A stretch of DNA of 64,000 nt from Parashewanella spongiae (GTDB taxonomy: Bacteria > Pseudomonadota > Gammaproteobacteria > Enterobacterales > Shewanellaceae): contig NZ_CP037952.1 in the NCBI RefSeq assembly GCF_004358345.1, positions 5,339,457 through 5,403,456 on the forward strand, read 5' to 3'. Positions within the stretch are counted from its first letter, which is position 1; each line of letters opens with the position of its first letter. The notes beneath the pieces were generated by a model that was not told the DNA's origin, did no database searches, and was given only the letters and a program-made list of their open reading frames with translations. Below, piece by piece: positions 47,472 through 62,990 of the stretch. The position numbers were made by a program, and so were the translations under genes.

Positions 47472-48269
47472 TTATCCATTATTTATAATAATGCCAGCGG
47501 GTAATTGATGTGTCAGGTTGAATGGCACAGCCACTTCAATCAATTTAGGTAACGACAATTGCGCATCACGTTTTAAGCGATTTTCGACATAAACTCGCTC
47601 GGTCGATTGTTTATTAAGCATGATGTTTGTCGCTTTTTCATCTCCAACTGTGACATCGCAGATAGGAGGTTCGTTTTCATCTGGGTAGTCATGACACAGT
47701 TGTATATGATAAGCATCTGGAAATTCATAAATCTTTTCAATGGATTGATATAGATCTGACGCACTCCCCCCAGGAAAATCTACTCTCGACGTTCCCCTAG
47801 CTGGTGAAAACAACGTATCACCAACAAAAAGAAAATCATCAATTTTGTAAGTAATCGAGTCAGGCGTATGTCCCGGTGTATCAATAATTTCGATGCTTGT
47901 ACCTGCAAAATCCAATACTGAATGATGATCAAGTTTTACATCAAAATCAGCCATAGGAATAGAATCTAATTTATCAATCCACTCCTTATAGACTTGTTCA
48001 ATTTTATTGCCTACAGCGATTTTTCCACCAAGTTGCTTTCTGATATAAGACGCGGCTGACAAATGATCTGCATGAATGTGCGTTTCAAGAATGTACTTTA
48101 ATGAAAGTCCTTTAGCTCGAATTACATCAATGATTTCATTGGCGGGTTCGAATCCAATCTTGCCATCCTGAAAATCCAATACGGTATCAATCAATACCGC
48201 TTCACTGCCTCTTGAAACTAAATAAGTTAATGTCCCTGTTTGGCGATGAAAAAAATATTGGAGATTCAT
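47472..48269 (-). CDS. Metallo-beta-lactamase-fold hydrolase, persulfide dioxygenase-like
   Basis: The 265-residue protein has the metal site THIHADH, IIDTPGHTPDSITY, the Asp in LFVGDTLFSP and the His in LCHDYP. The overall sequence, including the start NLQYFFHRQTGTLTYLV and ILETHIHADHLSAASYI, resembles Blh/ETHE1-type persulfide dioxygenases that oxidise glutathione persulfide. The exact substrate is not shown by the sequence. Confidence 0.88.
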   Translation of the reverse strand: MNLQYFFHRQTGTLTYLVSRGSEAVLIDTVLDFQDGKIGFEPANEIIDVIRAKGLSLKYILETHIHADHLSAASYIRKQLGGKIAVGNKIEQVYKEWIDKLDSIPMADFDVKLDHHSVLDFAGTSIEIIDTPGHTPDSITYKIDDFLFVGDTLFSPARGTSRVDFPGGSASDLYQSIEKIYEFPDAYHIQLCHDYPDENEPPICDVTVGDEKATNIMLNKQSTERVYVENRLKRDAQLSLPKLIEVAVPFNLTHQLPAGIIINNG

Positions 48270-48383
48270 AGCAAGGTAACTTCAGTAAAATAAAATCAAA
48301 TTTAATAGAAACATTGTCTTATAACTAATTAATTAAAGTTTATTGTCAGGTTATTGGATATAAGAGAAGTGAAAATTGATCAA

Positions 48384-48734
48384 CCTAAATAAATTAGTTG
48401 GGAGCGTTCATATATGCAGAAAAAATTACTGATAGCAAGGCATGAATAGCAGCAAGTAGTTATTCTACTTGCAAAAGTTACAACGCAGATAGCAGTCATT
48501 TTAGCAAGCTTGTGAGCGTAGAGCACTTCACTCATTGGGTGAAAGCCATGATGATAAAATCATCATATTGCTCAAACAGTTACTCATATACTCAGCGTTC
48601 AACTGATGATTTTAGGTTCATCAATTTCACTTGTTCTTTGAACACATACATAGCTCTGAGCTGGAAATTTAATTACTGTAATTGGTATAACTTCAATAAA
48701 TTAAAGTTAAATTGTGCGTTCAACCGATTTATTA
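48384..48734. mobile_element. MITE, right end diverged
   Basis: The left end CCTAAATAAATTAGTTGGGA is a family terminus; the right end GCGTTCAACCGATTTATTA lacks the last bases. The interior 48420-48600 matches the MITE at 8257-8490. No target duplication can be seen. Confidence 0.7.
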
Positions 48735-48980
48735 CCGTGAAAATAGCCGCTAACACCTATTCCCAAGCCTGTTAGTGAAAGCATAAAAGCTAAAAATCAC
48801 TTCGCCTTTAGCTTCGGTTGGAAATAATCTTCAAATCTCAGCGAATACAGTTTTCATGGTGTAGGGTGATAGAAAAATAGTAGCCAAAGTAAACGCATAT
48901 GACATCTATGCCTATCATGAACGTTTAGGTTAAAGTTCGATACCATTAGTGATTATGAGTTAAAGATTTTCTTCCACACG
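48735..48980. other. Intergenic region between MITE and rRNA operon
   Basis: It contains the palindromic repeat at about 48893-48935 also seen at 9193. No gene is visible. Confidence 0.5.
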
Positions 48981-49012
48981 CAAAAAGGCCACCCGTTTGG
49001 GTGGCCTTTTTG
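48981..49012 (-). terminator. Terminator of the rRNA operon
   Basis: AAAAAGGCCACCC-GTTT-GGGTGGCCTTTTT is a strong hairpin with A/T runs, 12 bases past the 5S gene. Confidence 0.92.
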
Positions 49013-49023
49013 TTTATTTGGCG

Positions 49024-49140
49024 CCTGGAAATGACCTACTCTCACATGGGGAAGCCCCACACTACCATCGGCGATACTGCGTTTCACTTCTGAGTTCGGA
49101 ATGGATTCAGGTGGTGCCACAGCTCTATTGTCTCCAGACA
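49024..49140 (-). rRNA. rrf: 5S ribosomal RNA
   Basis: The minus strand contains CCGAACTCAGAAGTGAAACG, GCCGATGGTAGTGTGGGG and CATGTGAGAGTAGGTCAT, the standard gammaproteobacterial 5S sequence. Ends are accurate to a few bases. Confidence 0.95.
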
Positions 49141-49301
49141 AATTCTGTTTGCTTGTTCTTTTCTTTATTTACCGCTCTTTTAGCCGTAAATTAATAATTT
49201 GGTTGGCTGATACTTGTTTTTACAAGAAATTATCTCAAAGTTCTTACTTTATTAAGCGCTTATATATTCACTAAGGTTGTAAAACCCATCTGGGTTGTAT
49301 G

Positions 49302-52293
<2,992 letters not shown>

Positions 52294-52556
52294 ATACAAC
52301 CCAGATGAGTTTCACTTCTTGTTAAAAACAAGTCGTTAACATCATTGAGCTGCATTGCAACTAGCTGGTTTTTACTGATAATCATTGCATCAACGGGTAA
52401 GTTGATGCTGATATCGCCTTAGTTTTGAATATTCAAGACACTTAATAAAGTGCTTGAGAACTCTTGATGCTTTACCATTTAATGTAATGCATCGTTTTTG
52501 AGATTTTTCGTATGATTTACTATTCAAATGAACAATAAATCCTACTATCAGCTTTC

Positions 52557-52575
52557 CAAATTGTTAAAGAACATC
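52557..52575 (-). promoter_or_regulatory. boxA antitermination site in the 16S-23S spacer
   Basis: On the minus strand TGTTCTTTAACAATTTGG matches boxA. The spacer 52294-52673 contains no tRNA gene that I can find. Confidence 0.8.
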
Positions 52576-52673
52576 GTTGCCGCTAGGACAAACGAGTATG
52601 CCGTTTCATCTTTCGATAAAACGTCAAGCATATCTGTGTGAACACTCTACAAAAACAACAAAATCGTGTCGAT

Positions 52674-54213
<1,540 letters not shown>

Positions 54214-54478
54214 AAAGTTTTTGCTCGAAGCTAATGAAAGCTTCTGCTCAATGAATTCTGTCGATTTGACTTACTTCTCTTTATGAAAAAGGAAAGTAAA
54301 CCAAATTTGCATGTTCAAAATGCTTATTTACTTAACGTAAGTAATCACTTTGAAAGTTTGCGTGAACACAATTAATTGAGAAAATTTTTGACTGCTTAAT
54401 CTATTCACCGAAGTGATAAACCAATACAGTTTCGATTTTGTCAATCTCTGTGAGTGCTCACACAGATTTGCTTGATAT

Positions 54479-54496
54479 ATTGTTAAAGAGCGTTTT
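54479..54496 (-). promoter_or_regulatory. boxA antitermination site in the rRNA leader
   Basis: CGCTCTTTAACAATATAT on the minus strand, about 270 bases before 16S, matches the boxA consensus. Confidence 0.8.
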
Positions 54497-54552
54497 GACT
54501 CTGCGCTTCAAACCTTGATTTAATCAGTGTCCTCAGCGGGTCAGGGCTGCGT

Positions 54553-54580
54553 ATTCTACAGACCTTGTTGTTGGCGTCAA
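54553..54580 (-). promoter_or_regulatory. rRNA operon promoter P2
   Basis: TTGACG and TAGAAT on the minus strand with a 16-base spacer, followed by the discriminator ACGCAGCCC. Confidence 0.8.
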
Positions 54581-54736
54581 GCAGTTTTTGCAAACTTTTT
54601 TCTGCCGTTCAATCTGAGGTTAATTTACTTTTAAAAAGTGCCTTATTCTCGACTGAACCTGACTCGCCAACCTTGCTGCTTAATCGCATTCTTTATGATG
54701 CTAGGAAGAGCTGCTGTGCCGTGTCAGTGGATGCGC

Positions 54737-54764
54737 ATTATAGGGAGATTCTGAAACTGCGCAA
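54737..54764 (-). promoter_or_regulatory. rRNA operon promoter P1
   Basis: TTGCGC and TATAAT on the minus strand with a 16-base spacer and the discriminator GCGCATCC, a common form of growth-rate-regulated rRNA promoters. Confidence 0.85.
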
Positions 54765-54825
54765 GGGCTTTTTTTATGAAAGTTTGCTTTTTTATTTCAA
54801 GCGAGCAGATATGCATCACTACGCA

Positions 54826-54856
54826 CAAAAAAGAGGCTAAAAAGCCTCTTTTTTAT
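54826..54856 (-). terminator. Terminator after ccoG
   Basis: AAAAAGAGGCT-AAA-AGCCTCTTTTTT forms a stem followed by T residues on the minus strand. It insulates the rRNA promoters from ccoG. Confidence 0.88.
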
Positions 54857-54903
54857 TGCATTATGCCCGGTTAAAGCAGAACTAAACTACACCTTCTGCA
54901 CTG

Positions 54904-56331
54904 CTATGGACTGAAAAATCGTGATTCTTGCTTCACTTCGACTAACTCACCATCCACTTTTGTTGAAAGACGAATAGAAAAGTCAGTAATTGTCCGTTTT
55001 AAATCGACAGGATCGACCGCCACACTGACTGGTAAGGTGTAAACTTCTCCAGAATCAATCGTCACAACTTGTGGGCCGTACCATTTATAATCTGAAAGAC
55101 CTTCTACGACTAGCTGGTATTCTTGTGCTTGTTCCGTTTTATTAAGAATTTTTAATGTAAAGGTATTCTCAATAAGACCGTCTGTGTTTTCTCTATACAA
55201 TTGATTACGATCTCGCAAAATATCAATACGCATTGGTTCAATTGCTGTTATGGAATAGATAAATAGCACTACCATTGTCAGCATAACCACACCATAACCA
55301 ACAAGCTTAGGACGAAGCAGTTTTTCTTTTATCCCTTCAAGCTTATTTTCAGTGGTATAGCTGATCAAGCCTTTTTCGTAACCCATGCGCTCCATGGTAT
55401 TGTCACAAGCATCAATACAAGCACCACAATTTATGCATTCATACTGAAGACCGTTACGGATATCAATACCTGTTGGACAAACTTGAACACACAAGTCACA
55501 GTCAATACAGTCACCTAATCCCAGTGCCTTCGGATCCGCTTTACGAGATCGGGGTCCTCTAGATTCACCGCGTTTTGCGTCATAACCAACGATAAAGGTA
55601 TTTTTATCAAACATGGCAGACTGGAACCGTGAATATGGACACATGTGAAGACACATGATTTCCCGCATCCAACCTGCATTACCATAAGTGGCAAACATAA
55701 AAAATATTACCCAAAAGTAAATCAACCCTGATGCACTTAAGGTAAATACTTCAGTGTATATCACTGTAGTGGGTACGAAATATGACATAAAAGTCATAGA
55801 GGTTAATAAAGAAAACGCCAACCACGCACTGTGTTTAGCTGCTTTTCGCCAAACTTTATTAAAGCTCCACGGCATTTTGTCGAGTTTTATGCGTTTGTTA
55901 CGTGCGCCTTCGAACTTCTCTTCAAACCAAATGAATATAAATGTCCAAACGGTTTGCGGGCAAGTATAACCACACCAAACCCGACCTAGGTATGTGGTAA
56001 CAAAAAATAATCCAAACGCGGCGATCATTAGCAGGGCTGCTAAAACGGTTAAATCTTGTGGCCAAATCGTTAACCCGAAGATATGAAACTTTTGCTCAGC
56101 CAAATTAAAGTAGACCGCTTGTCGATCACCCCATTGCACCCATGGGAGTAGCATAAATGACAACATTGCCACCCACCCCATGCGACTTCGCAACCGAGTC
56201 CAAATTCCTTGAACGGCACGTACATAGATGTGATTACTCGGACTGAAGGAATCAGCCTTGTTAGCATCTGGTTGATGTATCTTTATTCTTTGACCTTTGG
56301 AATAGTCCTTGTTCGTATTTCCTGAACTCAT
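54904..56331 (-). CDS. ccoG: Cytochrome c oxidase accessory protein CcoG
   Basis: CcoG (FixG/RdxA family) is a membrane iron-sulfur protein that helps copper delivery to cbb3 oxidase by reducing Cu(II). The 475-residue protein has an N-terminal membrane region (GWVAMLSFMLLPWVQWGDRQ), WCGYTCPQTVWTFIF, CLHMCPYSRFQSAMFD, two 4Fe-4S motifs (CIDCDLCVQVCPTG and CINCGACIDACD) and a C-terminal Ig-like domain (FTLKILNKTEQAQEYQL). It is monocistronic, with terminators downstream. Confidence 0.95.
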   Translation of the reverse strand: MSSGNTNKDYSKGQRIKIHQPDANKADSFSPSNHIYVRAVQGIWTRLRSRMGWVAMLSFMLLPWVQWGDRQAVYFNLAEQKFHIFGLTIWPQDLTVLAALLMIAAFGLFFVTTYLGRVWCGYTCPQTVWTFIFIWFEEKFEGARNKRIKLDKMPWSFNKVWRKAAKHSAWLAFSLLTSMTFMSYFVPTTVIYTEVFTLSASGLIYFWVIFFMFATYGNAGWMREIMCLHMCPYSRFQSAMFDKNTFIVGYDAKRGESRGPRSRKADPKALGLGDCIDCDLCVQVCPTGIDIRNGLQYECINCGACIDACDNTMERMGYEKGLISYTTENKLEGIKEKLLRPKLVGYGVVMLTMVVLFIYSITAIEPMRIDILRDRNQLYRENTDGLIENTFTLKILNKTEQAQEYQLVVEGLSDYKWYGPQVVTIDSGEVYTLPVSVAVDPVDLKRTITDFSIRLSTKVDGELVEVKQESRFFSP

Positions 56332-56691
56332 ATTGTGTGAACCTATCCTGTTCAGTATTGAACAGAGTATAGTTTTTGGAGGACTTCATTATACCTTTAA
56401 TCTATAGGGTTATTCAGCTAAATAGACTCAGATAATGTGAATTAGACATCACTTAGAAATATTGGGGAGTACCCAGCCTTTATATAAGTAAAATGCGACG
56501 GTAAAACATGATCAAGATCAATTTTCACCCTTAATTTAGCTTGTACTAATGTAGCCGGCAGGATAATAAGACACAACAATCGTAAAGCTGTAGGCAAATT
56601 GGACAAAAAAGTTGCCATATTATTTACATTCTCTGGACATTATTTTTTAATTTTACTGGAATAATTATCATTACTCTTGTTTCTGCTTATT
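56332..56691. other. Upstream region of ccoG
   Basis: No gene is visible. It contains the FNR-like box described separately and an AT-rich segment. Confidence 0.5.
56508..56521 (-). promoter_or_regulatory. Putative FNR/EtrA box upstream of ccoG
   Basis: TTGATCTTGATCAT matches TTGATNNNNATCAA at nine of ten positions, 177 bases before the ccoG start. Oxygen-dependent control would suit an oxidase assembly gene. Function is inferred. Confidence 0.5.
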
Positions 56692-57564
56692 TCACTCATG
56701 TAAATGTTGCCCAAGAAACTCAATCAATACCTTTACTTTGTTTGATAACATGCGGTTTTGAGGATATAGCGCCCATACACCTTCTTTATCATCACGATAT
56801 TGGCTCAGCACTTCCACTAGTTCACCAGATATTAGTGCATCGTTGACGTAATAGTCTGGCAGTTGAACTAATCCTAAGCCCTTTTTTGCTGCATCTAATA
56901 ATGTCACTCCAGAACTACAGCTCATTCGTCCAGAAATACGCAGGTTGCGTTGTTGATTTCGCTCTTTAAAGCGCCAATGAGGGATGCTGCCTACTAAACA
57001 TTGATGTTTAATAATTTCAGACAAAGTATGCGGCTCACCATAGCGGTTTAAATAATCAGGGCTTGCACAGACATAAAGCTGACGGCTACTCAACCGCTTG
57101 GCCATCATTGATGAATCCATCAAGTTACCTAAACGAATGGCGATATCAATACCGTTATCGAGCAAATCGAGTTGTTGATTAGTCAGTATAAAGTCAATAT
57201 CAAGTTGAGGGTAAGCACAAAGAAACTGATTCAGTAACGGACCAATAAATTGTTCACCATAAGTGACTGGCGCAGTAACGCGTAGTAAACCCGTAGGATG
57301 TTGCTGCATTTGAGTGACAGCGAGCTCTGCTTGCTCTAAGCCCTCAACTAAGGTTTTACATTGCTGGTAATAAAGTCGGCCAGCGTCGGTTAATGAGACC
57401 TTACGAGTGGTTCTATGAAGTAGCTTTACCGCTAATTTATTTTCTAGTGTCGATACTTTTCGACTGACTTTTACAACGGATACATCTAACTTATTTGCTG
57501 CCAATGAGAAACTGCTTGTTTGCGCCACGGCAACGAACTCAATAACGCCTTCCCAACTGACCAT
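56692..57564 (-). CDS. LysR-family transcriptional regulator
   Basis: The 290-residue protein has the LysR winged helix (FVAVAQTSSFSLAANKLDVS, VSRKVSTLENKLAVKLLHRT) and a substrate-binding domain (LLRVTAPVTYGEQFIGPLLN). It is divergent from adhC, and in related bacteria such a regulator controls the formaldehyde genes; that link is inferred from position. A MITE now separates it from adhC. Confidence 0.93.
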   Translation of the reverse strand: MVSWEGVIEFVAVAQTSSFSLAANKLDVSVVKVSRKVSTLENKLAVKLLHRTTRKVSLTDAGRLYYQQCKTLVEGLEQAELAVTQMQQHPTGLLRVTAPVTYGEQFIGPLLNQFLCAYPQLDIDFILTNQQLDLLDNGIDIAIRLGNLMDSSMMAKRLSSRQLYVCASPDYLNRYGEPHTLSEIIKHQCLVGSIPHWRFKERNQQRNLRISGRMSCSSGVTLLDAAKKGLGLVQLPDYYVNDALISGELVEVLSQYRDDKEGVWALYPQNRMLSNKVKVLIEFLGQHLHE

Positions 57565-57688
57565 GTACTACTCCTTCAGGGTGTTCTGCACCATTATTAT
57601 TACATATATGAAAAAATCATTTTCATATATAGCTAATTATTAAATGAATTAGCAAGAGTAAGATGAGCTTCCTGTTGTACCAATTGAA

Positions 57689-59195
<1,507 letters not shown>

Positions 59196-59203
59196 GCTAC
59201 CTA

Positions 59204-60046
59204 ATGACATTAACAAACATCAGCCAAGTTAAAGTATTTGGTGGTTGGCATAAACAATATACTCATTCATCCACCAGCGTGAACAGTCAGATGCGGTTTG
59301 CTATATTCTTACCGCCAAACGCCACAACAAACAATCCTGTGCCAGTACTATATTGGTTGTCGGGACTCACCTGTAGCGATGAAAATTTCATGCAAAAAGC
59401 GGGAGCATTTAAGGTGGCGGCTGAGCTCGGTATTGCCATTGTAGCAGCAGATACTAGCCCGCGAGGTGATGATGTAGCAGATGATGTGAGTTACGATTTA
59501 GGACAAGGTGCAGGGTTTTATGTTAATGCAACACAAGCACCTTGGGCGACACATTATCAAATGTACGATTACATTGTTGATGAGCTGCCAAACCTGATTG
59601 AGCAACATTTTCCTGTCTCACAGGTAAAATCCATCAGTGGACATAGTATGGGTGGACATGGCGCATTAACCATAGGTCTAAAAAATCCATCACGTTATCA
59701 ATCCATTTCTGCATTCAGTCCAATATCTAACCCGATGGTATGTCCTTGGGGGCAAAGGGCCTTTAGAGCCTATTTGGGTAATGATAAAGATGCGTGGAAA
59801 CATTATGATGCTTGTGAGCTACTAAAAAGCGCTCAATCGACGTTACCCATTCTAGTTGATCAAGGTGATGGCGATAGCTTTTTAACGGAACAATTAAAGC
59901 CAGAAAACCTAATCGCAGCCGCTCATCTCCATCAATCTCCTTTAGAGATGAGAATGCAGTCAGGATACGATCACAGCTATTTCTTTATTTCGAGTTTTAT
60001 TGAAGCGCATTTACACTTTCATCATCAACATTTATTCAAGATGTAA
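59204..60046 (+). CDS. fghA: S-formylglutathione hydrolase
   Basis: FghA hydrolyses S-formylglutathione to formate and glutathione, the second step after AdhC. The 280-residue alpha/beta hydrolase has LYWLSGLTCSDENFMQKAGA, the nucleophile Ser in SGHSMGGHGAL, the Asp in LVDQGDGDSFL and the His in GYDHSYFFIS. It is in an operon with adhC. Confidence 0.96.
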   Translation: MTLTNISQVKVFGGWHKQYTHSSTSVNSQMRFAIFLPPNATTNNPVPVLYWLSGLTCSDENFMQKAGAFKVAAELGIAIVAADTSPRGDDVADDVSYDLGQGAGFYVNATQAPWATHYQMYDYIVDELPNLIEQHFPVSQVKSISGHSMGGHGALTIGLKNPSRYQSISAFSPISNPMVCPWGQRAFRAYLGNDKDAWKHYDACELLKSAQSTLPILVDQGDGDSFLTEQLKPENLIAAAHLHQSPLEMRMQSGYDHSYFFISSFIEAHLHFHHQHLFKM

Positions 60047-60093
60047 TCGAGTTCATCTTCACCTTTTATACAACAAACAGTGTCATACTTTTG

Positions 60094-60136
60094 CTTAGGC
60101 CATTCACTTTTTAAAAAGTGAATGGCCTAAGTTTTT
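60094..60136 (+). terminator. Terminator after fghA
   Basis: A perfect 38-base palindrome (halves CTTAGGCCATTCACTTTTT and inverse, 60094-60131) is followed by TTTTT. Confidence 0.93.
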
Positions 60137-60188
60137 AGTGTTGCTAGTAGCACAATTGTCGTTGATCTGTTGAAGGTAGCATTTAGGC

Positions 60189-61367
60189 ATGCACAAAGTA
60201 GTACCCAAAAGTTTATTCATCTGCGCGTTGATATTGATAGCGCTGAATCTAAGAGCGCCTTTTACCAGCGTATTTCCCCTGCTAGATGATCTAAAACTTC
60301 GATTAGATATGTCCTCACAACAAGCTGGTTTATTATCATCTATCCCATTACTAGCCTTTGCTATTTTCTCCCCCATCGCCGCGATCATTGCAAAAAAAAT
60401 CAGTTTAGAAACCACTATTTCACTCGGCTTACTTACAATCATCGCTGGCTTGTGTCTACGTGCTTGGATAAGGATTGATCATTTATTGATAGGCACGGCG
60501 CTGATTGGAGTGGGTATAGCCATAATTAATGTGTTATTACCCAGTGTCATTAAGCAGTATTTTCCCAATATTACTTCCCCTTTGACGGCGCTTTATATTT
60601 TAATGATGGGAATTGGCGCAGCCATCAATTCAAGCATTGTTGTGCCATTATCAAGCATTCATTTTTCGTCAATAACCTTATCTGGTTTACCAATAGCTCT
60701 GTTGGCTATGTTGCCCGTCTGTTTATTCGCGTTATTGGTCTGGTTACCTATACAATTAAAACGTACTCTCATCAACAACTCTGAATATGCACAACAAACA
60801 CCCCCAATATGGAAACGCCCATTGGCATGGAAGATAACGGTCTTTTTTGGTTTGAATTCGTCATTTAACTATATTTTTATTAGCTGGTACCCCGCAATGC
60901 TGACTTCCGTTGGCTACAGTGTTGAAACAGCAGGGTTATATCATGGGGTATTGCAATTGGCTTCTGCTATCCCAGCTTTGGTCATGGCGCCACTCATGCT
61001 CCGCTATCAGAGCATGACCGCTTATTGTGTTTTTGCCCTTGTTACCGCTATCTTAGGAATTGTTGGCTTACTTTTTTTCCCTCCTCTGGCTTTATGGTCA
61101 GGAATTCTATTTGGCATGGGAGCGGGATGTGGGTTTACCTTAGGCCTTTCTTTTATCACCTTAAAAACTTCCACGCCGTTTCAAGCCGTCGCACTTTCAG
61201 GTATGGCGCAATCTATCGGATATTTTCTTGCTTCGTTTGCTCCTTTTTTGGCTGGCTATCTTCATGAAACTTCTCACCAATGGAACTCAACGTTAATTGC
61301 TATGTTAGCCATTACACCTATATGGGCCACTTGTGGATTATTAATTTGTAAAAGCCAAAGGATCTGA
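60189..61367 (+). CDS. MFS transporter, CynX/NimT family
   Basis: This 392-residue inner-membrane protein has about 12 hydrophobic helices and family marks ALILIALNLRAPFTSVFPLL, GLLSSIPLLAFAIFSP, LIGVGIAIINVLLPSVIKQ and LYILMMGIGAAINSS. Members carry cyanate, nitroimidazole or unknown substrates; the substrate here is open. The end of the gene is copied again at 61985-62190. Confidence 0.92.
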   Translation: MHKVVPKSLFICALILIALNLRAPFTSVFPLLDDLKLRLDMSSQQAGLLSSIPLLAFAIFSPIAAIIAKKISLETTISLGLLTIIAGLCLRAWIRIDHLLIGTALIGVGIAIINVLLPSVIKQYFPNITSPLTALYILMMGIGAAINSSIVVPLSSIHFSSITLSGLPIALLAMLPVCLFALLVWLPIQLKRTLINNSEYAQQTPPIWKRPLAWKITVFFGLNSSFNYIFISWYPAMLTSVGYSVETAGLYHGVLQLASAIPALVMAPLMLRYQSMTAYCVFALVTAILGIVGLLFFPPLALWSGILFGMGAGCGFTLGLSFITLKTSTPFQAVALSGMAQSIGYFLASFAPFLAGYLHETSHQWNSTLIAMLAITPIWATCGLLICKSQRI

Positions 61368-61544
61368 CAATGCTGCAAAGTATTGAGCAAATATTAAACC
61401 ATTAACTTTGATGAACAAAACCCAACTAAAACGCATAACAAACTGAAAAGAATAAGTTAATTTTAATTAAAGATGTGTCATTCAGCGTCAGTACAATTAC
61501 TTCTACATAGAATGACGGTTTAACATTTAATGAATAGTCTTATT

Positions 61545-61958
61545 ATGAAAACTAAATTGAAGGTTTATTCTCTTTTATGTATTTCAACATTGTTTTCAGG
61601 AAGTGCTTTTGCTGATGCCTCTGCTGGAACGGTAATATTTAATGACACACTTAACTCTGCAATGTCTGAAACTCTATATGTTCATGCTCAAGATAAAAAT
61701 GGAGAGTGGCAAGATTTAGGACATTTATTATCTTCCAGTGCTTATGGTTTTTTTATCGGAACTGATACCTATGAAAATTTCTATCTTTCAGGGTATAAAG
61801 GCACGCTCGACAGTGAAATATTCTCTGTTATATCATGCTCTTCATCTAATATTAGCTGTGGAGACCCAACAGCAAAAAATGTTATCTACAATGCTAAAGT
61901 ACATTGGTCTGACCATCACTTTCTTCGCTTAAAAATATTTTTAGAGCATGCTAAATAA
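61545..61958 (+). CDS. Secreted protein of a duplicated pair, copy 1
   Basis: The 137-residue product from ATG 61545 has a signal peptide (KLKVYSLLCISTLFSGSAFA), then a beta-rich domain with AMSETLYVHAQDKNGEWQDL and two Cys around ISCSSSNISCG that may form a disulfide. An ATG five codons earlier gives a less typical signal. No family recognised. It follows the MFS gene by about 180 bp and is part of a tandem duplication. Confidence 0.65.
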   Translation: MKTKLKVYSLLCISTLFSGSAFADASAGTVIFNDTLNSAMSETLYVHAQDKNGEWQDLGHLLSSSAYGFFIGTDTYENFYLSGYKGTLDSEIFSVISCSSSNISCGDPTAKNVIYNAKVHWSDHHFLRLKIFLEHAK

Positions 61959-61984
61959 CTTACGCTTTCGATAATAAAACCAGT

Positions 61985-62190
61985 TACAGTTTGTAAAACT
62001 ACCACACCATTTCAGGCCGTCGCACTTTCAAGTATGGCGCATTTTCTTGGTTCGTTTGCTCCTTCACTGGCCAACTATCGTCATGAAAACTCTCATTAAT
62101 GGAACTCAACCATAGTCGCTATGTTAGCCATTACACTTACTATTAGCCATTTGTGGATTATTAATTTGTAAAAGCCAAAGAATCTGGCAA
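61985..62190 (+). pseudogene. Decayed copy of the 3' end of the MFS transporter gene
   Basis: The sequence matches about 61170-61365 with deletions and stops (TTTCAGGCCGTCGCACTTTCA, TTTGCTCC, GGATTATTAATTTGTAAAAG), and the spacer that follows matches 61368-61530. It is the start of the second unit of a tandem duplication. Confidence 0.8.
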
Positions 62191-62365
62191 TGTTGCAGAG
62201 TATTCAACAAATATTAAACCAACAACTTTGATTAACAAAACCCCACAAAAATAGATAAGATATTGAAAAGAAATAAGCTAACTTAGATTTAAAGTGTGTC
62301 ATTCAGCATCGGTACAACCTCTTTTACATAGAATGATGATTTAACGTTAATTGAATGGTCTTATT

Positions 62366-62770
62366 ATGAAAACTGAATTGAAGTTTTATTCTCTTTTATG
62401 TATTTCAGCATTACTTTCAGGAAGTGCAGTTGCTGATGACTCTGCAGGAACGGCAATATTAAATAGAACACTTGACTCTGCAATGTCTGAAACTATTTAC
62501 GTTCATGCTCATAATAAAAAAAATGGAGAGTGGCAAGATTTAGGACATATATTATCTGTCAGTTTTGATAATATTTTTATGGATACGGATACCTATGATA
62601 AGTTCTATCTTTCAGCGTATAAAGGCACTCAAGACAGCGATATATACCCAGTTATATCCTGTTTATCATCAAACGCTAACTGCAGCAACGGTGCAAGAAA
62701 TGTTGTTTATAGTGCTAAAATACATTGGTCGAGTGTACGCTTGAAAGTATTTTTAGAACGTGAAGACTAA
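62366..62770 (+). CDS. Secreted protein of a duplicated pair, copy 2
   Basis: This 134-residue paralogue of the preceding gene has a signal peptide (LKFYSLLCISALLSGSAVA) and the same domain (AMSETIYVHAHNKKNGEWQD, VISCLSSNANCSNG). The two proteins differ at roughly a third of positions while keeping the Cys pair, so both seem maintained. Function unknown. Confidence 0.65.
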   Translation: MKTELKFYSLLCISALLSGSAVADDSAGTAILNRTLDSAMSETIYVHAHNKKNGEWQDLGHILSVSFDNIFMDTDTYDKFYLSAYKGTQDSDIYPVISCLSSNANCSNGARNVVYSAKIHWSSVRLKVFLERED

Positions 62771-62847
62771 CTTCTGCTTTCGATAATAAACCCTTTTACA
62801 GTTTGTAAAACTACAAATCTTTATTGCCTCATTACAGAGGCTGTGGC

Positions 62848-62990
62848 AGGGCAATAAAGAATCATACCGAATGAAATACGTTTTTTTGACATGCTCGTAT
62901 TCGCTTAGCTTGAATGTTTCAGAACCAATCATTTTAAGCTGTGATCTTGTCTTTTTAAATTTCACACATCGAGTATTATGAATAGTTTTT
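62848..62990. other. IS-end-like sequence
   Basis: CAATAAAGAATCATACCGAA recurs as the inverse of the 24310 and 27215 sequences. No gene is visible here. Confidence 0.4.

Noticed and set aside
52294..52673. Possible tRNA genes in the 16S-23S spacer
   Set aside because: No cloverleaf was found; only boxA and processing stems are present.
54565..54840. Open frame of 91 codons
   Set aside because: It overlaps the rRNA promoters on the opposite strand and has no coding features.
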